Part shown: piece after piece, positions 9,361 to 19,177 of the stretch
Layout: each line of letters opens with the position of its first letter
Position numbering within the stretch: position 1 is the stretch's first letter
Source: Prorocentrum cordatum
Lineage: Eukaryota; Sar; Dinophyceae; Prorocentrales; Prorocentraceae
Length of the DNA stretch: 50,000 nucleotides
Reading direction: 5' to 3'
NCBI GenBank assembly: GCA_963575745.1
Contig: CAUYUJ010017844.1
Span: forward strand, 1-50,000
Program-made: the position numbers and the translations under genes
Notes under the pieces: model-generated
The model's input: only the letters and a program-made list of their open reading frames with translations
What the model was told of the DNA's origin: nothing
Databases searched by the model: none

Positions 9361-10255
9361 CCTCTCAGATGGCCTCAAGATGGCCTCCAAGATGGCGAAT
9401 ATCGCCTCCAAGACGGCCAAGATGGCCTCAAGAGAACCCAAGATGGCCGCAATATGTCTCCAAGACATCCCAAAATGCACCCAAGACGCCCCAAGATGGC
9501 CTCAAGATGGCCCATGAGGCCCCCCAAGAGGCCTCCAAGACGGCCCAGGAGGCCTCGAAGAGGTCTTCGAGGAAGGGCTGGAAGGGCCGACAGCATTGTA
9601 TTTCCTTAGGTTGTTGACAGAGCGTGGCGTTTGCTTCTTGCCGGCCTTCTGACGGCCGATGACGGTCCACGAGGCCGCAAATATTGCCTCCAGAGCGCCC
9701 GAGAGGCCTCCGAGATGCCCCATGACGGCCCCAGAAGCCCCCCTAGACGGCCCAAAGGGCCTACAAGAGGTCCCCCAGGAAGGCCCGACGGGGTCAACAT
9801 CATAGTGCTTCTGTAGGTTTACAAAAAGTGTGGCAGTTGCTTCGGTTCGACCTTCTGACGGCCCATGACGGCCCACGAGCCGCCAAGATTGCCACCAGAG
9901 CGCCAAAGAAGTTTCCGAAGAGGCCCCATGACGGCCCAAGGGGCGCCCAAGACGGACCCAAAACGGACCAAGAGGCCTCCAAAACGCCCAAGATGGCTTC
10001 CGAGACGTTCATGAAGCGACCAAAGAACAACCCAAGTCGGTTCAGAGATGCCTCAAAAGACGGCTTCCGACGGCGTCAGACGAGCCAGGAACGCCCCAAG
10101 ACGGTCAAAGAGGCCCCTCCAAAGCCCCCGCCGGCCCCGAAAAAGCCCAACGAGGCCCCCAAGAAGCTTCCAAAAGGCCCCCAGGAAGCTCCTACGAGAG
10201 GCCCCAAGAGTGCCTCAAGATGTTCCAAGGAGGCCTGCGCATCCCCCTCCCCTAC
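9360..10255. repeat. Decamer array, CCAAGAYGGC orientation
   Basis: Units of 10-11 bases such as CCTCAAGATGG, CCTCCAAGACGG and CCCCAAGATGG. At least one higher-order repeat is visible: TTCTGACGGCCGATGACGG at 9646 and TTCTGACGGCCCATGACGG at 9853, with the following 80 bases also matching (period 207). Reading frames in it translate as monotonous Pro, Arg, Lys and Ser and are not taken as genes. Confidence 0.92.
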
Positions 10256-10267
10256 TTTTCTATGATT

Positions 10268-10300
10268 TTCCCCACCATCCTGTGGTGTTGGGTCCTCGTT
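10268..10300. repeat. CCTGTGGTGTTGGGTCCTCG element, copy 1
   Basis: CCATCCTGTGGTGTTGGGTC followed by CTCGTTTTGAAGAGACAG. The same roughly 33-base sequence recurs at 27129-27162 and 27361-27393. At each site the sequence downstream is different. Confidence 0.85.
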
Positions 10301-10309
10301 TTGAAGAGA

Positions 10310-10400
10310 CAGCGCCCGCTCCCGCTCCCGCTCCCGCTCCTCCTCCCCCTCCTCCCTCCTCCCTCCTCACACCATCATCATCGTCATCATCATCCATTTT
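10310..10400. repeat. Short (CCGCTC), (CTCC) and (CAT) microsatellites
   Basis: Consecutive blocks of CCCGCT, CCTCCC and ATCATC units lead directly into the satellite that follows. Confidence 0.9.
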
Positions 10401-12135
10401 GGCACACCCCTCACGTTTCGTGGCCCCATAGGGAGCTCCGCCGAAGGCCCCAGTGCTGCCGCCCGCATGCGTCACGCACACCCAATTCGGCACACCCCTC
10501 ACACGTTTCGTGGCCCCATAGGGAGCCCCACCGAAGGCCCCAGTGCTGCCGCCCGCATGCGTCACGCACGGCCCCAATCCGCACACAGCCCTCACGGCAA
10601 CTTTCGTGCCACCATCGGGAGCCCCACCTAAAGGCCCGCAGACTACCGCCCTCTGCGTCACGCACACCCAATTGGGCACACCGAAAGAAAGAAAATCCCC
10701 CTCACCACGTTTTCGTGGCCCCATAGGGAGCCCCACCGAAATCCCAGTGCTGCCGTGCCCGCATGCGTCACGGCACACCCTTCTCGGCACAACACCCCCT
10801 CACGTTTTTTCGTGTCCCGCATATGGAATCCCACCGAAGGCCCTGGTGCCTGCCACCCGCATGCGTCAACCCCCCCCCACGACAACACCCAATTCGGCAC
10901 ACCCCTCACTACGTTTCGTGGCCCCATAGGGAGCTCCGCCGAGGCGCCAGTGCTTGCTGTCCCCGCATGCGTCACGCACACCCAATTCGGCACAGGCCCC
11001 TCACGCCGTGTCGTGGCCCCATAACGGAGCCCCACCGAAGGCCCCAGTGCTGCCGCCCGCATTGCGTTCCGACGCAACCCCAATTCGGCACACCCCTCAC
11101 ACGCTTCGTGGCCCCATAGGGAACCCCACCCGACGGCCCCAGTGCTGCCGCCCGCATGCGTCACGCACACCCAAGTTGGCACACCCCTCAACGAACGCTC
11201 CCGGGCCCCACAGGAACCCCACCGCTACCCCAGTGCAGGCCCGCCCGCGCAGCGTTGTCAGCGCGACCAAAATTCGGCACAACCCCTCACATACGTTTCG
11301 TGGCCCCATTAGGGAGCTCCACCGACGGCCCCAGTGCTGCCGCGCCCGCATGCGGTCCCATCAACACGCCATTCGGCACACCCCTCACACGTTTCGTGGC
11401 CCCATAGGGAGCTCCACCGAAGGCCCCAGCGCCCGCGGCCGCATGCGTCACGCACGCCCAATTCGGCACACCCCTCACACGTTTCGTGGCCCCATAGGGA
11501 GCTCCACCGAAGGCCCCAGTGCTGCCGCCCGCATGCGTCACGCAAACCCAACTCGGCACACCCCTCACACGTTTCGTGGCCCCATAGGGAGCTCCACCGA
11601 AAGCCCCAGCGGCCGCGCTCACATGCGCATGCCCGCACACCCATCTCGGCACATCCCTCACAGGCTTCGTGGCCCCATCATCCACCGGAGGCCCCAGTGG
11701 CGGCGCTCACATGCGTCACCCACACCCACCTAATTCGGCACACCCCTCACACGTTTCGTGGCCCCATAGGGAGCTCCACCGAAGGCCCCAGCACCGAAGG
11801 CCCCAATGGCGGCGCTCACATGCGTCCCCGCCACACATCCCAGTACACCCCTCACGCGCTTCGTGGCCCCATAGGGAGCTCCACCGAAGGCCCCAGTAGC
11901 GGCGTTTACACGCGTCTCTGCCACCCATCCCGGCACCCCCCCCGCAGCAGCATCATGTGTCGGGGACCCATAGGGAGCTCCACTGGAGGCTCCAGTGGCG
12001 GCCCTCACATGCGTTTCCGCCACCCATATCGGCACGCCCCGCGCGTGTTTCATGTCCCCAGAGGGAGCTTCACCGAATGCCCCAGTGGCACCCATCTCGG
12101 AACACCCCTCACACGCTCCGTGGTCCTATGGGGAG
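10397..12135. repeat. Satellite of about 20 units, 90-97 bp
   Basis: The phrase TTCGTGGCCCCATAGGGAG recurs at 10421, 10511, 10607, 10716, 10813, 10919, 11014, 11109, 11203, 11301, 11398, 11488, 11578, 11670, 11759, 11864, 11961, 12052 and 12120 (positions of TGGCCCC). Each unit also has CTCCACCGAAGGCCCCAG, a variable GCCGCCCGCATGCGTCACGC and TTCGGCACACCCCTCACAC. Central units are exactly 90 bp, so both strands stay open there and encode 30-residue repeats; I read these as a by-product. Edge units are more diverged, as expected for arrays homogenised from the centre. Confidence 0.96.
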
Positions 12136-12528
12136 TTCCACTGAAGATGAAACCCGCAGCTGCGGTACTGACAACTGCATATGGTTGGATTCTTCGCCAG
12201 GCTAATTTCTCCCCCGCGTGTGCCCCGAAGGGTTTCCACGGCGGCTTGTGTGGTCCGATGGCTAGGCCGAACACTGGCCGCAACAATCTGCCAACGTTCG
12301 CCCTTCCACAAGGCAGGGGACGGCGGCGACTCGCCGCGCATCTGCGTCTTCGATCCGCCGCCCACAGATGGGTTGCCACAGGGGTGCACGGCGTGCCGAA
12401 CGTTAGCCCTGGCTTTTTCCCCATATCCTAAGATGGGGTTCTTGTTCCCCATCTCCCAAGTATGGGGTTCTTGTTATTGGCGGACCGCGCCGGAGGAAAA
12501 CACAGACGAGAACACACCACTCCTCCCA
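12136..12528. other. Unique spacer between two satellites
   Basis: Mixed, non-repetitive sequence with open frames on both strands (plus 12181 onward; minus 12424-12140) but no frame clearly better than the other. A duplicated ATGGGGTTCTTGTT phrase occurs at 12433 and 12463. Possibly a worn coding remnant; no product can be named. Confidence 0.4.
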
Positions 12529-13035
12529 CTCAGACCCACTCAGACTCACTCATCACGCAGACTCACTCATCACTCAGACTCACTCATCACTCAGACTCAC
12601 TCATCACTCAGACCCACTCATCACTCAGACTCACTCATCACTCAGACGCACTCATCACTCGGACTCAGGCATGACTCAGGCTCATCACGCAGACTCACTC
12701 ATCACTCAGACTCACTCATCACTCAGACTCACTCATCACTCAGACCCACTCATCACTCAGACTCATTCATCACTCAGACTCACTGATCACTCGGACTCAG
12801 GCATGACTCAGGCTCATCTCTCCGACTCACTCATCACTCAGACTCACTCATCAATCAGACTCACTCATCACTCATACCCACTCATCACTCAGACTCACTC
12901 ATCACTCAGACCCACTCATCACTCGGACTCAGTCGTGACTCAGACGCATCACTCATCACCCAGACTCACTCATCACTCAGACTCACTCATCACTCAGACT
13001 CACTCGTACGTGCACTCATACATTCACTACACTCA
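12529..13035. repeat. 17-bp units in 132-bp higher-order repeat
   Basis: The basic unit is CAGACTCACTCATCACT (17 bp). A variant segment GGACTCAGGCATGACTCAGG occurs at 12661 and 12793, and a diverged form at 12925, exactly 132 bases apart. Blocks of about seven units plus a variant were therefore amplified as a whole, giving nearly four higher-order units. Confidence 0.95.
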
Positions 13036-13079
13036 CTCAGGTCCACTCATCGGATGACTCACACACACACACTGATGTT

Positions 13080-13665
13080 GAGGATGTCTCATGCGATTCT
13101 GTGGCTTCAGCACTCCTAAGGGGAACGGCGGGGGGGTATTTCCCTCGGCCCTTTTCGCCGGATTTTGTGGGGATGTCTCAGGCGGTTTGGCCATTTTCTC
13201 TTCCAACATGTTTCGCTTTCGGAACAGTTTGCGAGGATGTCTCAGGCGATTCGCTGGTTTCAGCACTCCTATGGGGAGCGGCGGGAGGGTATTTCCCTCG
13301 GCCCCTTTCGGGTGATTTTGTGGGGATGTCTCAGGCGGTTTGGCCATTTCCTCTTCCAACATGTTTCGCTTTCGGAGCAGATTTGGAGGATGTCTCAGGC
13401 GATTCGCTGGTTTCAGCACTCTAAGGAGAGCGGCGGGGGGGTATTTCACTCGGCCCCTTTCGCGGGATTTGGTGGGGATGTCTCAGGCGGTTTGGCCATT
13501 TTCTCTTCCAACATGTTTCGCCTTCGGAGCAGATTTGGAGGACGTTCGCGCCCAGTTTGCGGGGATGTCTCAGGCGGTTTGGCCGTTATGATGCTGGGCA
13601 TCTGTCGTTTTCGGAGCAGTTTTGCGAGGATGTCTCAAGCGATTTGCTGGTTTCAGCACTCCCAA
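13080..13665. repeat. 153-bp tandem family, array 1
   Basis: CAGCACTC recurs at 13108, 13261 and 13414 (153 bp apart), then at 13654 after a rearranged unit. Each unit has two GGATGTCTCAGGCG cores, one followed by ATTCGCTGGTTTCAGCACTC and one by GTTTGGCCATTTTCTC and TTTCGCTTTCGGAGCAGATT. The family recurs at 14826-15345. Because 153 is divisible by three, long frames (51-residue repeats) persist; I do not take them as genes. Confidence 0.95.
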
Positions 13666-13905
13666 GGAGGAGGAGGAGGAGGAGGAGGAGGAGGAGGAGG
13701 AGGAGGAGGAAGAGAAGGAGGAAGCGAGGAGGAGGAGGAAGAGGACGAGGAGGAGGAGGAGAAGGAGGACAGCATGAACACGGTAGGAGCAGAAGCAGGA
13801 AGGGAGGATGATGATGATGATGAGGAGGAGGAGGAGGAGGACGTGGGCAACTCGAGTAGCCAGGGCCAGACGATCGAGGTTCGATGTTCCAAGGCTTTAG
13901 GTTTT
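13666..13905 (+). CDS. Candidate acidic exon in a (GGA)n tract
   Basis: Product not recognised. After the 153-bp array the plus strand has (GGA)n giving poly-Gly, and then Glu and Asp runs with non-repeat interruptions: EEEKEDSMNTVGAEAGRE, an Asp/Glu run, then DVGNSSSQGQTIEVRCSKAL. The interruptions look like protein and the strand is purine-rich, so stops are rare in any case. The open frame is inherited from the upstream array, so no start can be chosen. Either an acidic low-complexity exon or a microsatellite with a chance frame. Confidence 0.25.
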
Positions 13906-13919
13906 ACTCAAACGCTTCC

Positions 13920-14450
13920 GCCTCACTCTCCTTCGCTCTCCGCTCTCCTTCACTCTTCTGCATGCATACTCACTCATACTCAGACTCAGTCACACGCAAG
14001 CTCACTCGCACTTAGACTCGCTCATATCCATACTTGAACTTACTCACACTCAGACTCACGCTCAGAACCACTCATACTCATACTCGCTCCTGTTCAGACT
14101 CATCATCCTTCGGTCCGCTCAAACGCAGACCGACTCACACTCAGACTGCCTCACATCCATACCCAATCACACTCGGCTCACTCGCACCCATATTCATTAA
14201 CACACACTTTTTCTCACACTCAAACCCACTCAAGCCCAGACCCACTCATGTTCAGACTCATCATGCTACGATCCGCTCAATCACAGACTGGCTCACACTC
14301 AGATTCGTCCATAGCCAGACCCACTCGCACACAGACGCACTCGCGCTCAGATTTACCCACACGCATACCCACTCAAACCTAGGCTCAATCGCACCCAGAT
14401 TAACTCACACTCAGAATCAGTCGCTCTCAGAGTTGCTGTTGGTCGCACTC
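13920..14450. repeat. Degenerate ACTCACACTCAGA array, part 1
   Basis: Irregular 10-14-base units (ACTCACACTCAGACTC, ACTCATACTC and similar). It also holds two separated copies of TTCAGACTCATCATSCT followed by TCCGCTCAA (about 14093 and 14251), so a block of about 155 bases was duplicated. Related in wording to 12529-13035 but without its strict period. Confidence 0.85.
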
Positions 14451-14454
14451 ATGT

Positions 14455-14640
14455 TTGCAGACTGTGGGAATGTCTCGAGCGAGCGGTTCGCCGTCGCACA
14501 CAGGCGCTCATTGACAGATATCAATAGAAAGACATACCAAGATAATGAGATGCACATATGGGGAGCCCCGCGCCGAGTAATTATTACTTGGGCGCCTCCT
14601 ACTCTTTCTTCCTCTTCTGCTTCTCCTCCCCTCTCCTCCT
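14455..14640. other. Spacer with repeat E copy 1
   Basis: Contains a diverged core GGGAATGTCTCGAGCGAGCG at 14466 and, at 14549-14585, GATGCACATATGGGGAGCCC followed by CGCGCCGAGTAATTATTA. The latter is matched at 16183-16216. No gene seen. Confidence 0.7.
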
Positions 14641-14825
14641 CATACCCAGACTTACTCATACACAGACTGACTCACACTCAGACTTACTCATACCCAGATT
14701 TACTCACACACAAAATTACTCATACTCAGACCTACGCATACTCAGACTTACGCGTGCTGAGACTCACTCATAACCAGACTTACTCATACACAGGCCTCTC
14801 ATTGTCTGACTTACTCTACACACAG
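14640..14825. repeat. Degenerate ACTCACACTCAGA array, part 2
   Basis: Units such as CAGACTTACTCATA of about 14 bases, differing from part 1 mainly by ACTTA in place of ACTCA. Confidence 0.88.
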
Positions 14826-15345
14826 CAGATTGTGAGGATGTCTCAGGCTGGGCGCTGGCTTCAGCACCCCCAAGGGGAGCCGCCGAAGGGTATGACACGG
14901 TCCCGTTCGCGGCCGTTTTGTCGGGATGTCTCAGGCGGTTTGCCTGTTTTCTGTCCCAGCATCCTTCGTTTTCGGAGCAGATTTGGAGGATGTCTCGAGC
15001 GAGGCGCTCATTTTCACGCCCCTAAGGGGGGCCGCCGAAGGGTATGACACGGTCCCGTTCGCGGCCGTTTTGTAGGGGATGTCTCAAGCGGTTTGCCTGT
15101 TTTTTGTCCCAACATCCTTCGCTTTCGGAGCAGATTTGGAGGATGTCTCGAGCGAGGCGCTCATTTTCACGCCCATAAAGGGGGCCGCCGAGGGGTATGA
15201 GACGGTCCCGTTCGCGGCCGTTTTGTGGTGATGTTTCAGGCGGTTTGACTGGTTTCTGTCCCAACATCCTGTGTTTTCGGAGCAGATTTGGAGGATGTCT
15301 CGAGCGAGGCGCTCAATTTCACCTCCCAGGTGGGCCAGATTTTGA
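14826..15345. repeat. 153-bp tandem family, array 2
   Basis: GAGGCGCTCA recurs at 15001, 15154 and 15306. Units share GGATGTCTCRAGCG cores, GGGCCGCCGAAGGGTATGA, GCGGCCGTTTTGT and TTTCGGAGCAGATTTGGAGG with array 1, but the inter-core sequence has diverged consistently. The two arrays were therefore amplified separately. Confidence 0.95.
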
Positions 15346-15394
15346 GGATGTCTCGTCCGGTTTGCCTGTTTTGGTGGCCAGACTCGTGGGCACA

Positions 15395-15660
15395 GGTTCT
15401 TCTCAGGATGCCACAGGATGCTCCAACAGGCTCCAGGAGGCCCCTAGGGACCACATGAGGTCCCAGGAGGCATCAGGAGGCCACAGAAAGACTCAAGACG
15501 CCACGAGCTTATCCCAAGAGGCTCCAGGAGGCTCCATGAAGCTCCAGGAGGCCTCAGGAAGCCACAGGAGGCCCCAGGAAGCCACAGGAAGCGCCAGGAG
15601 ACTTCGGATGACAACAGGAGGCCCCGAGAGGCCCCAGGAGCAGGAGGCCTCAGAAGGCAG
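15395..15660. repeat. 10-bp array, AGGCCCCAGG type
   Basis: Near-perfect decamers (AGGCTCCAGG, AAGCTCCAGG, AGGCCTCAGG, AAGCCACAGG, AGGCCCCAGG). A second short block of the same unit lies at 15935-16030. The period is 10 rather than 10-11. Confidence 0.93.
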
Positions 15661-15674
15661 CAGGAGTGGCTCCA

Positions 15675-15935
15675 ATCCCATGGGTCTTACGCATGTTCCT
15701 ATAGATTGGGCCTCACCTGGTGCACGAATCCTTGACATTATACGTATGTTTCTATAGAATGTCCTTCTCCTGTGAACACAATCCTTCTCGTATATGTGGG
15801 GCCTCTCCTGGGGCACGAGTCCTTGGTGGTTCACGCGTGCTCCTATAGATTGCCCTTCTCCTGTGGCTCCAATCCGCAATGTTTTATGCACGTCGGTTGC
15901 TATAGATTGGGCCTCTCCTGGAGCAGTAAGCCTCC
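15675..15935. repeat. 53-57-bp tandem repeat with CTATAGATTGGGCC
   Basis: TATAGATTG-like anchors at 15700, 15753, 15791, 15844 and 15901, each followed by GCCTCTCCTGGGGCACGA or a variant. One unit is short (38 bp). Sits between the two decamer blocks. Confidence 0.85.
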
Positions 15936-16039
15936 GTGGGAGGTCCCAGGAGGCCCCAGGAGGCCCCATGAGGCTCCTGGAGGCCCCAGGAAGGCCCAGT
16001 AGGTTTCAAAAGGCGCCAGGAGGCCCCAGGCTCATGCGC

Positions 16040-16290
16040 AGAGACGCGCTCGTACTACTGAGGCTCATTCACACTCCAATTCATTCGCAGTTAGATTCAT
16101 GACCAGACCGCCATAACTGAAACCCGTTTAATTCGAAAGCTCTTGCGCCCAGACACTCACGGCGGACAGGTCCATGCGAATAGATGCACATATGGGGAGC
16201 TCCACGCAGTGAATAATTTATAACAAAATGCACCATGGGATTTCGAGCGATCGCGCCGACCACCAGAAAACTGAATTAAAAAAGCGTCTC
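16040..16290. other. Spacer with repeat E copy 2
   Basis: AGATGCACATATGGGGAGCT followed by CCACGCAGTGAATAATTTAT at 16183-16216 matches 14549-14585. No gene seen. Confidence 0.7.
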
Positions 16291-16560
16291 TCATTGCCCA
16301 AATCGCCGCCAAGACGGCCAAAATGGCCAAATATGGCCTCCAAAACTGCCCCAAGACAGCTAAGATGGCCCCAGGATGGCCCAGCCCCAACAACGGCGAC
16401 GGCGAAGAGGGCGACGAAGACAGCGACGACGACGACAAAAGGGAGGGGGAGGAGGGGGGGGAGGCGAGGAGGGGAGGATGGGGGAGGGAAGCAGAGTGGG
16501 GAGAAGAAGAAACAGGAGGAGGGCAAGGAGGAGGGACGATGAGCCCAGAGACCCAACGCC
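16290..16560. repeat. Decamers passing into a purine-rich tract
   Basis: CCAAGACGGCC-type units to about 16390, a short CGACGGCGA stretch, then GGAGGGGGAGG-type purine tract to 16540. Low-complexity frames here were discarded. Confidence 0.85.
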
Positions 16561-16639
16561 CTGAAAAATCAAACCGGAAGACTGTCCTCGCACATTGGTA
16601 CCTGGGGGCCCTCAGCGGGCCCAGGGCCGCCAAGAAATG

Positions 16640-17010
16640 ACACTGGATGGAAACGCAAGACAGCTCGCCGGCTGGTCCCCGCCGCCAGCCCAAACGGTGA
16701 GCACAAATCGGACGTAGCCCCGCACGAATTTGGATGTCCAGCCAGGCTTGGCCGGGTCGGCGTGCTCGTCGTCGCCTCTGGTGTCGTTGTGGTGGCGACG
16801 GTCCTCGTCTCCGCTGGCGCCGTCGCTGCCGCCGCTGTCGTCGTCGTCGTCGTCGTCGCAGCAAACGCGTTCGCCGCGCCACCGCTGTCGCCGTCGCCGT
16901 CGTCGTCGTGGTTGTCGTCGTCGTGTTCGTCGTGTTCGTCGTCGTTAGTCGTCGGCATCGTCCTTGTACTGCCCGTGTTCCTCCCACTCGGCCGAAAATA
17001 ACACGTCGCT
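16640..17010 (-). CDS. Candidate acidic exon, phase-shifted in (GAC)n
   Basis: Product not recognised. On the minus strand one frame reads SAEWEEHGQYKDDADD and stops; a second continues with NDDEHDEHDDDNHDDDGDGD; a third gives an Asp run, SGGSDGASGDEDRRHHNDTR and HADPAKPGWTSKFVRGYVRF, with most codons ending in G/C. The phase changes fall inside (GAC)n, so they may be expansion events or assembly indels in a low-complexity tract. The upstream end lies in the 47-bp array. Possible products are an acidic disordered protein or a decayed copy of one. Confidence 0.3.
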
Positions 17011-17310
17011 GGTTGGTTGCGCCGAACGTTGAGCCCTCGGCCGCCGGGAATAAAACCGTCTCCTATTGGTTGCGCGATGGGTTGCGCCGTTTGCGGCCGA
17101 CAATGAACCCGCCCCCCGTCGGTCGCGCCATCAGTTGCACCTCGGCGGCCGACGATGAAACGGTATCCCACTGGTTACGCCATAGGTTGAGGGCGCCGAA
17201 AATAAAACCGTCTCCGATTAACTTCGTCATGGGTTGCGCCCTCGGTGGCCGAGACTAAACACGTTTGGTTGCGCCGTAGGTTGCGCCCTCGGCGGCCGAG
17301 AACAAGCTGC
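16985..17310. repeat. 47-51-bp tandem array, left part
   Basis: About five to six units, each with ATTGGTTGCGCCATAGGTTG, CGCCCTCGGCGGCCGA and AATAAAACCGTC. CGGCGGCCGA-type anchors lie at 17091, 17143, 17191, 17243 and 17290. The same family resumes at 17925. Confidence 0.93.
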
Positions 17311-17925
17311 ACGCGCGCCGCGGGTCTTGCACATAGGGGAAAGAAAAGGGTGGGAGAGGAAAGGCGAAGCAAAACACGAGGGGGCGGGCCCTGGGAACGC
17401 GGCAGAGGGGGTGGGCGGTGGTGGTGGTGGTGGTGGTGTTGGGAAGGGAACGGGGGGGGAGGGGCGAACGGCAAAACAATGCGGGTCGGGGCAGGGGGAG
17501 GGGGGGGGAAACTCCGGCTGCTGCGACGAAACACGAGGGGCCGCTTGGGGAGAGAGCTGGGGGCAGAGGAAGAGGGAGAGGAGGAGGAGGAGGGAAGGAG
17601 AGAGGAGGAGGAGGAGGAGGAAAAGGGAGGAGGAGGAGGGAGGGCGGAGGAGGAGGAGGAGGAGGAGGAGAAGGAGGAGCAGGAGGAGGAGGAAGAAGAG
17701 AAGACGGACGAGGAGGAGAAGGAGAAGGAGGATGAGGAGGAGGAGGAAGAAGAAGAGGGAGGCGGGGCGAGGCGAAATAAACTGGTCGGGACGGACGGGG
17801 CATCCGGCCGCTGGGAACAGAGGGGCGCTGAAGACAAGCGGGCCGCTGAGGGGAGAGCTGGAGACAGCGGGGTGGGCGACGCGAAATGCAATGGTTGGGG
17901 CTCCAGTCACCCTGTGCAAGTGGAC
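17311..17925. other. 615-bp insert splitting the array; purine-rich
   Basis: G/A-rich on the plus strand, with (GGT)n at about 17415, (GAG)n at 17570-17760, and two AAACACGAGGGGSC phrases (17372, 17531). The 3' part translates in one frame as NKLVGTDGASGRWEQRGAED plus KRAAEGRAGDSGVGDAK after Glu tracts, which is protein-like, but the frame comes in open from the array. It could be an acidic exon or a simple insertion. No start, domain or target-site duplication recognised. Confidence 0.4.
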
Positions 17926-18592
17926 ACAACCGTCTCCTATTGGTTGCGGGTTGCGCCATAGGTTGCGCCCTCGGCGGCCGAAAGCAAAACTGTCATCTAT
18001 TGGTTGCGCCATAGGTTGCGCCCTCGGCGGCCGAAAGTGACGCCGTCGCCTATCGATTGCGCCATAGGTTGCGCCTCGGCGGCCGAGAATAAACCGTCGT
18101 CGATCGGTCGCGCCATCAGTTGTCCCTTCGGCTGCCGGAAAAAAACTGTTAGCCGTTGGTTGCGCCTTAGGTTGCGCCCTCGGCGGTCGAGAGTATGAAC
18201 CCGTCTCTTACTGGTTTCACCTGTTTGCGCACTCGGCGGCCGAAAATGATCCCGTCGTTTGTGGTTGCGCCATAGGTTGCGCCCTCGGCGGCCGAGAAGA
18301 TTTCCGTTTCCCGTTGGTTGCGCCATAGGTTGTGCCTTCGGCGGTCGAGATAAAAGAACCGCCCCCTATCGGTTGCGCTATAGGTTGCGCCCCTGGCGCC
18401 CGAGAACAAAACCGTTTCCTGTTGGTTGCGCCATGGGTTGCGCCCTCGGCGGCGGTTGAGAATTAAACCGCCTGCTATTTGTTGCGCATTAGGTTGCGCC
18501 CTCGGCGGCAGAGAATAAAGCCGCCTCCTATCGGATGCGCCGTCGGTTGCGCCTTCGGCGGCCGAGAATAAAACCGCCGCGTAGCGGGTGCG
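17925..18592. repeat. 52-55-bp tandem array, right part
   Basis: Thirteen units with anchors at 17972, 18025, 18077, 18129, 18181, 18234, 18286, 18339, 18394, 18448, 18503 and 18556 (CGGCGGCCGA or variants). Each has the internal direct repeat GGTTGCGCC-AT-AGGTTGCGCC. The unit is consistently longer than in the left part (52-55 versus 47-51), so the two halves evolved separately after the split. Confidence 0.95.
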
Positions 18593-18594
18593 TC

Positions 18595-18666
18595 CAGTCA
18601 GTCGGTCAGTCAGCCAGTCAGTCTCTCTGTCTGTCTGCCAGTCAATCAGTCTGTCTGTCAGTCGGA
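18595..18666. repeat. (CAGT/CTGT)n tetranucleotide tract
   Basis: CAGTCAGT and CTGTCTGT units, slightly imperfect. Confidence 0.93.
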
Positions 18667-18667
18667 G

Positions 18668-18775
18668 TTTACCTCGCGAGAAGCACATTCGGGCTACGCT
18701 CGAAAAGCATCTCATTGATGCGTCGGGGATCCTGGGCCCGCAAAATGAAAACATCAAGATGTCGGACGCTTTGGG
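18668..18775 (+). CDS. Candidate exon, unknown protein
   Basis: Product not recognised. One plus frame reads REKHIRATLEKHLIDASGIL then GPQNENIKMSDALGG, of normal composition with a helical look, before running into a G-run at 18770. About two thirds of third positions are G/C. Next come about 280 bases of decamer-like sequence and then another protein-like frame at 19178-19384. The three parts would fit exon, repeat-filled intron, exon. The upstream boundary is unclear because the CAGT tract is also open. Confidence 0.35.
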
Positions 18776-18884
18776 GGGGGGGACGAGGGGCCATGCGTGT
18801 TTTGATTGTCGGCGCGGCGGATGCGTCGACCTCCACTTTCGGGCGCGGCCGCGGTGCCTTTTTAGGGGCAGCGCCCGGGAAGGC

Positions 18885-19160
18885 GCGCTGCCAAAGGCGC
18901 CATCTTGGGCCGCATCGTTGTGGCGCCGTCTTGAAGCCCTCTTTCGGGCCTGCTGGGCGAGATTTGGGCCATCCTGACAACGTTTGGGCCGAAACCCGAT
19001 GGGCAAAAACGCCATAACTACTGATGAACGTTGCGAGGATCAATGGGCGTGGGCTGCTTGGGAGCACCTTGGGGCCCTCTCGGGCCGTCTTCGAAGCATC
19101 TCGGGTCGTCTTGACGCCGTCTTTGACCGCCTCGAGGCTCCTTCGGGCCGCGGCGCGGGC
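18885..19160. repeat. Decamer-like array, TTGGGCC orientation
   Basis: Degenerate units such as GCCATCTTGGG, GCCGTCTTGAA and GCCCTCTCGGG, with a linker at 18980-19035. It ends at GACGACCAG before the next coding-like frame. Confidence 0.75.
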
Positions 19161-19177
19161 GGCGGGGCCACGACGAC

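Noticed and set aside
9360-10255. Pro/Arg/Lys-rich frames as a structural repeat protein
   Set aside because: The unit drifts between 10 and 11 bases, so no codon phase is kept for long.
10260-12431. Several 110-365-codon frames on both strands in the satellite
   Set aside because: Unit length of 90 is a multiple of three, so frames stay open by arithmetic. Edge units break every frame.
13165-14037. 290-codon plus frame joining the 153-bp array, acidic tract and ACTCA repeat
   Set aside because: Three unrelated repeats read through in one phase. Only the acidic middle is listed, at low confidence.
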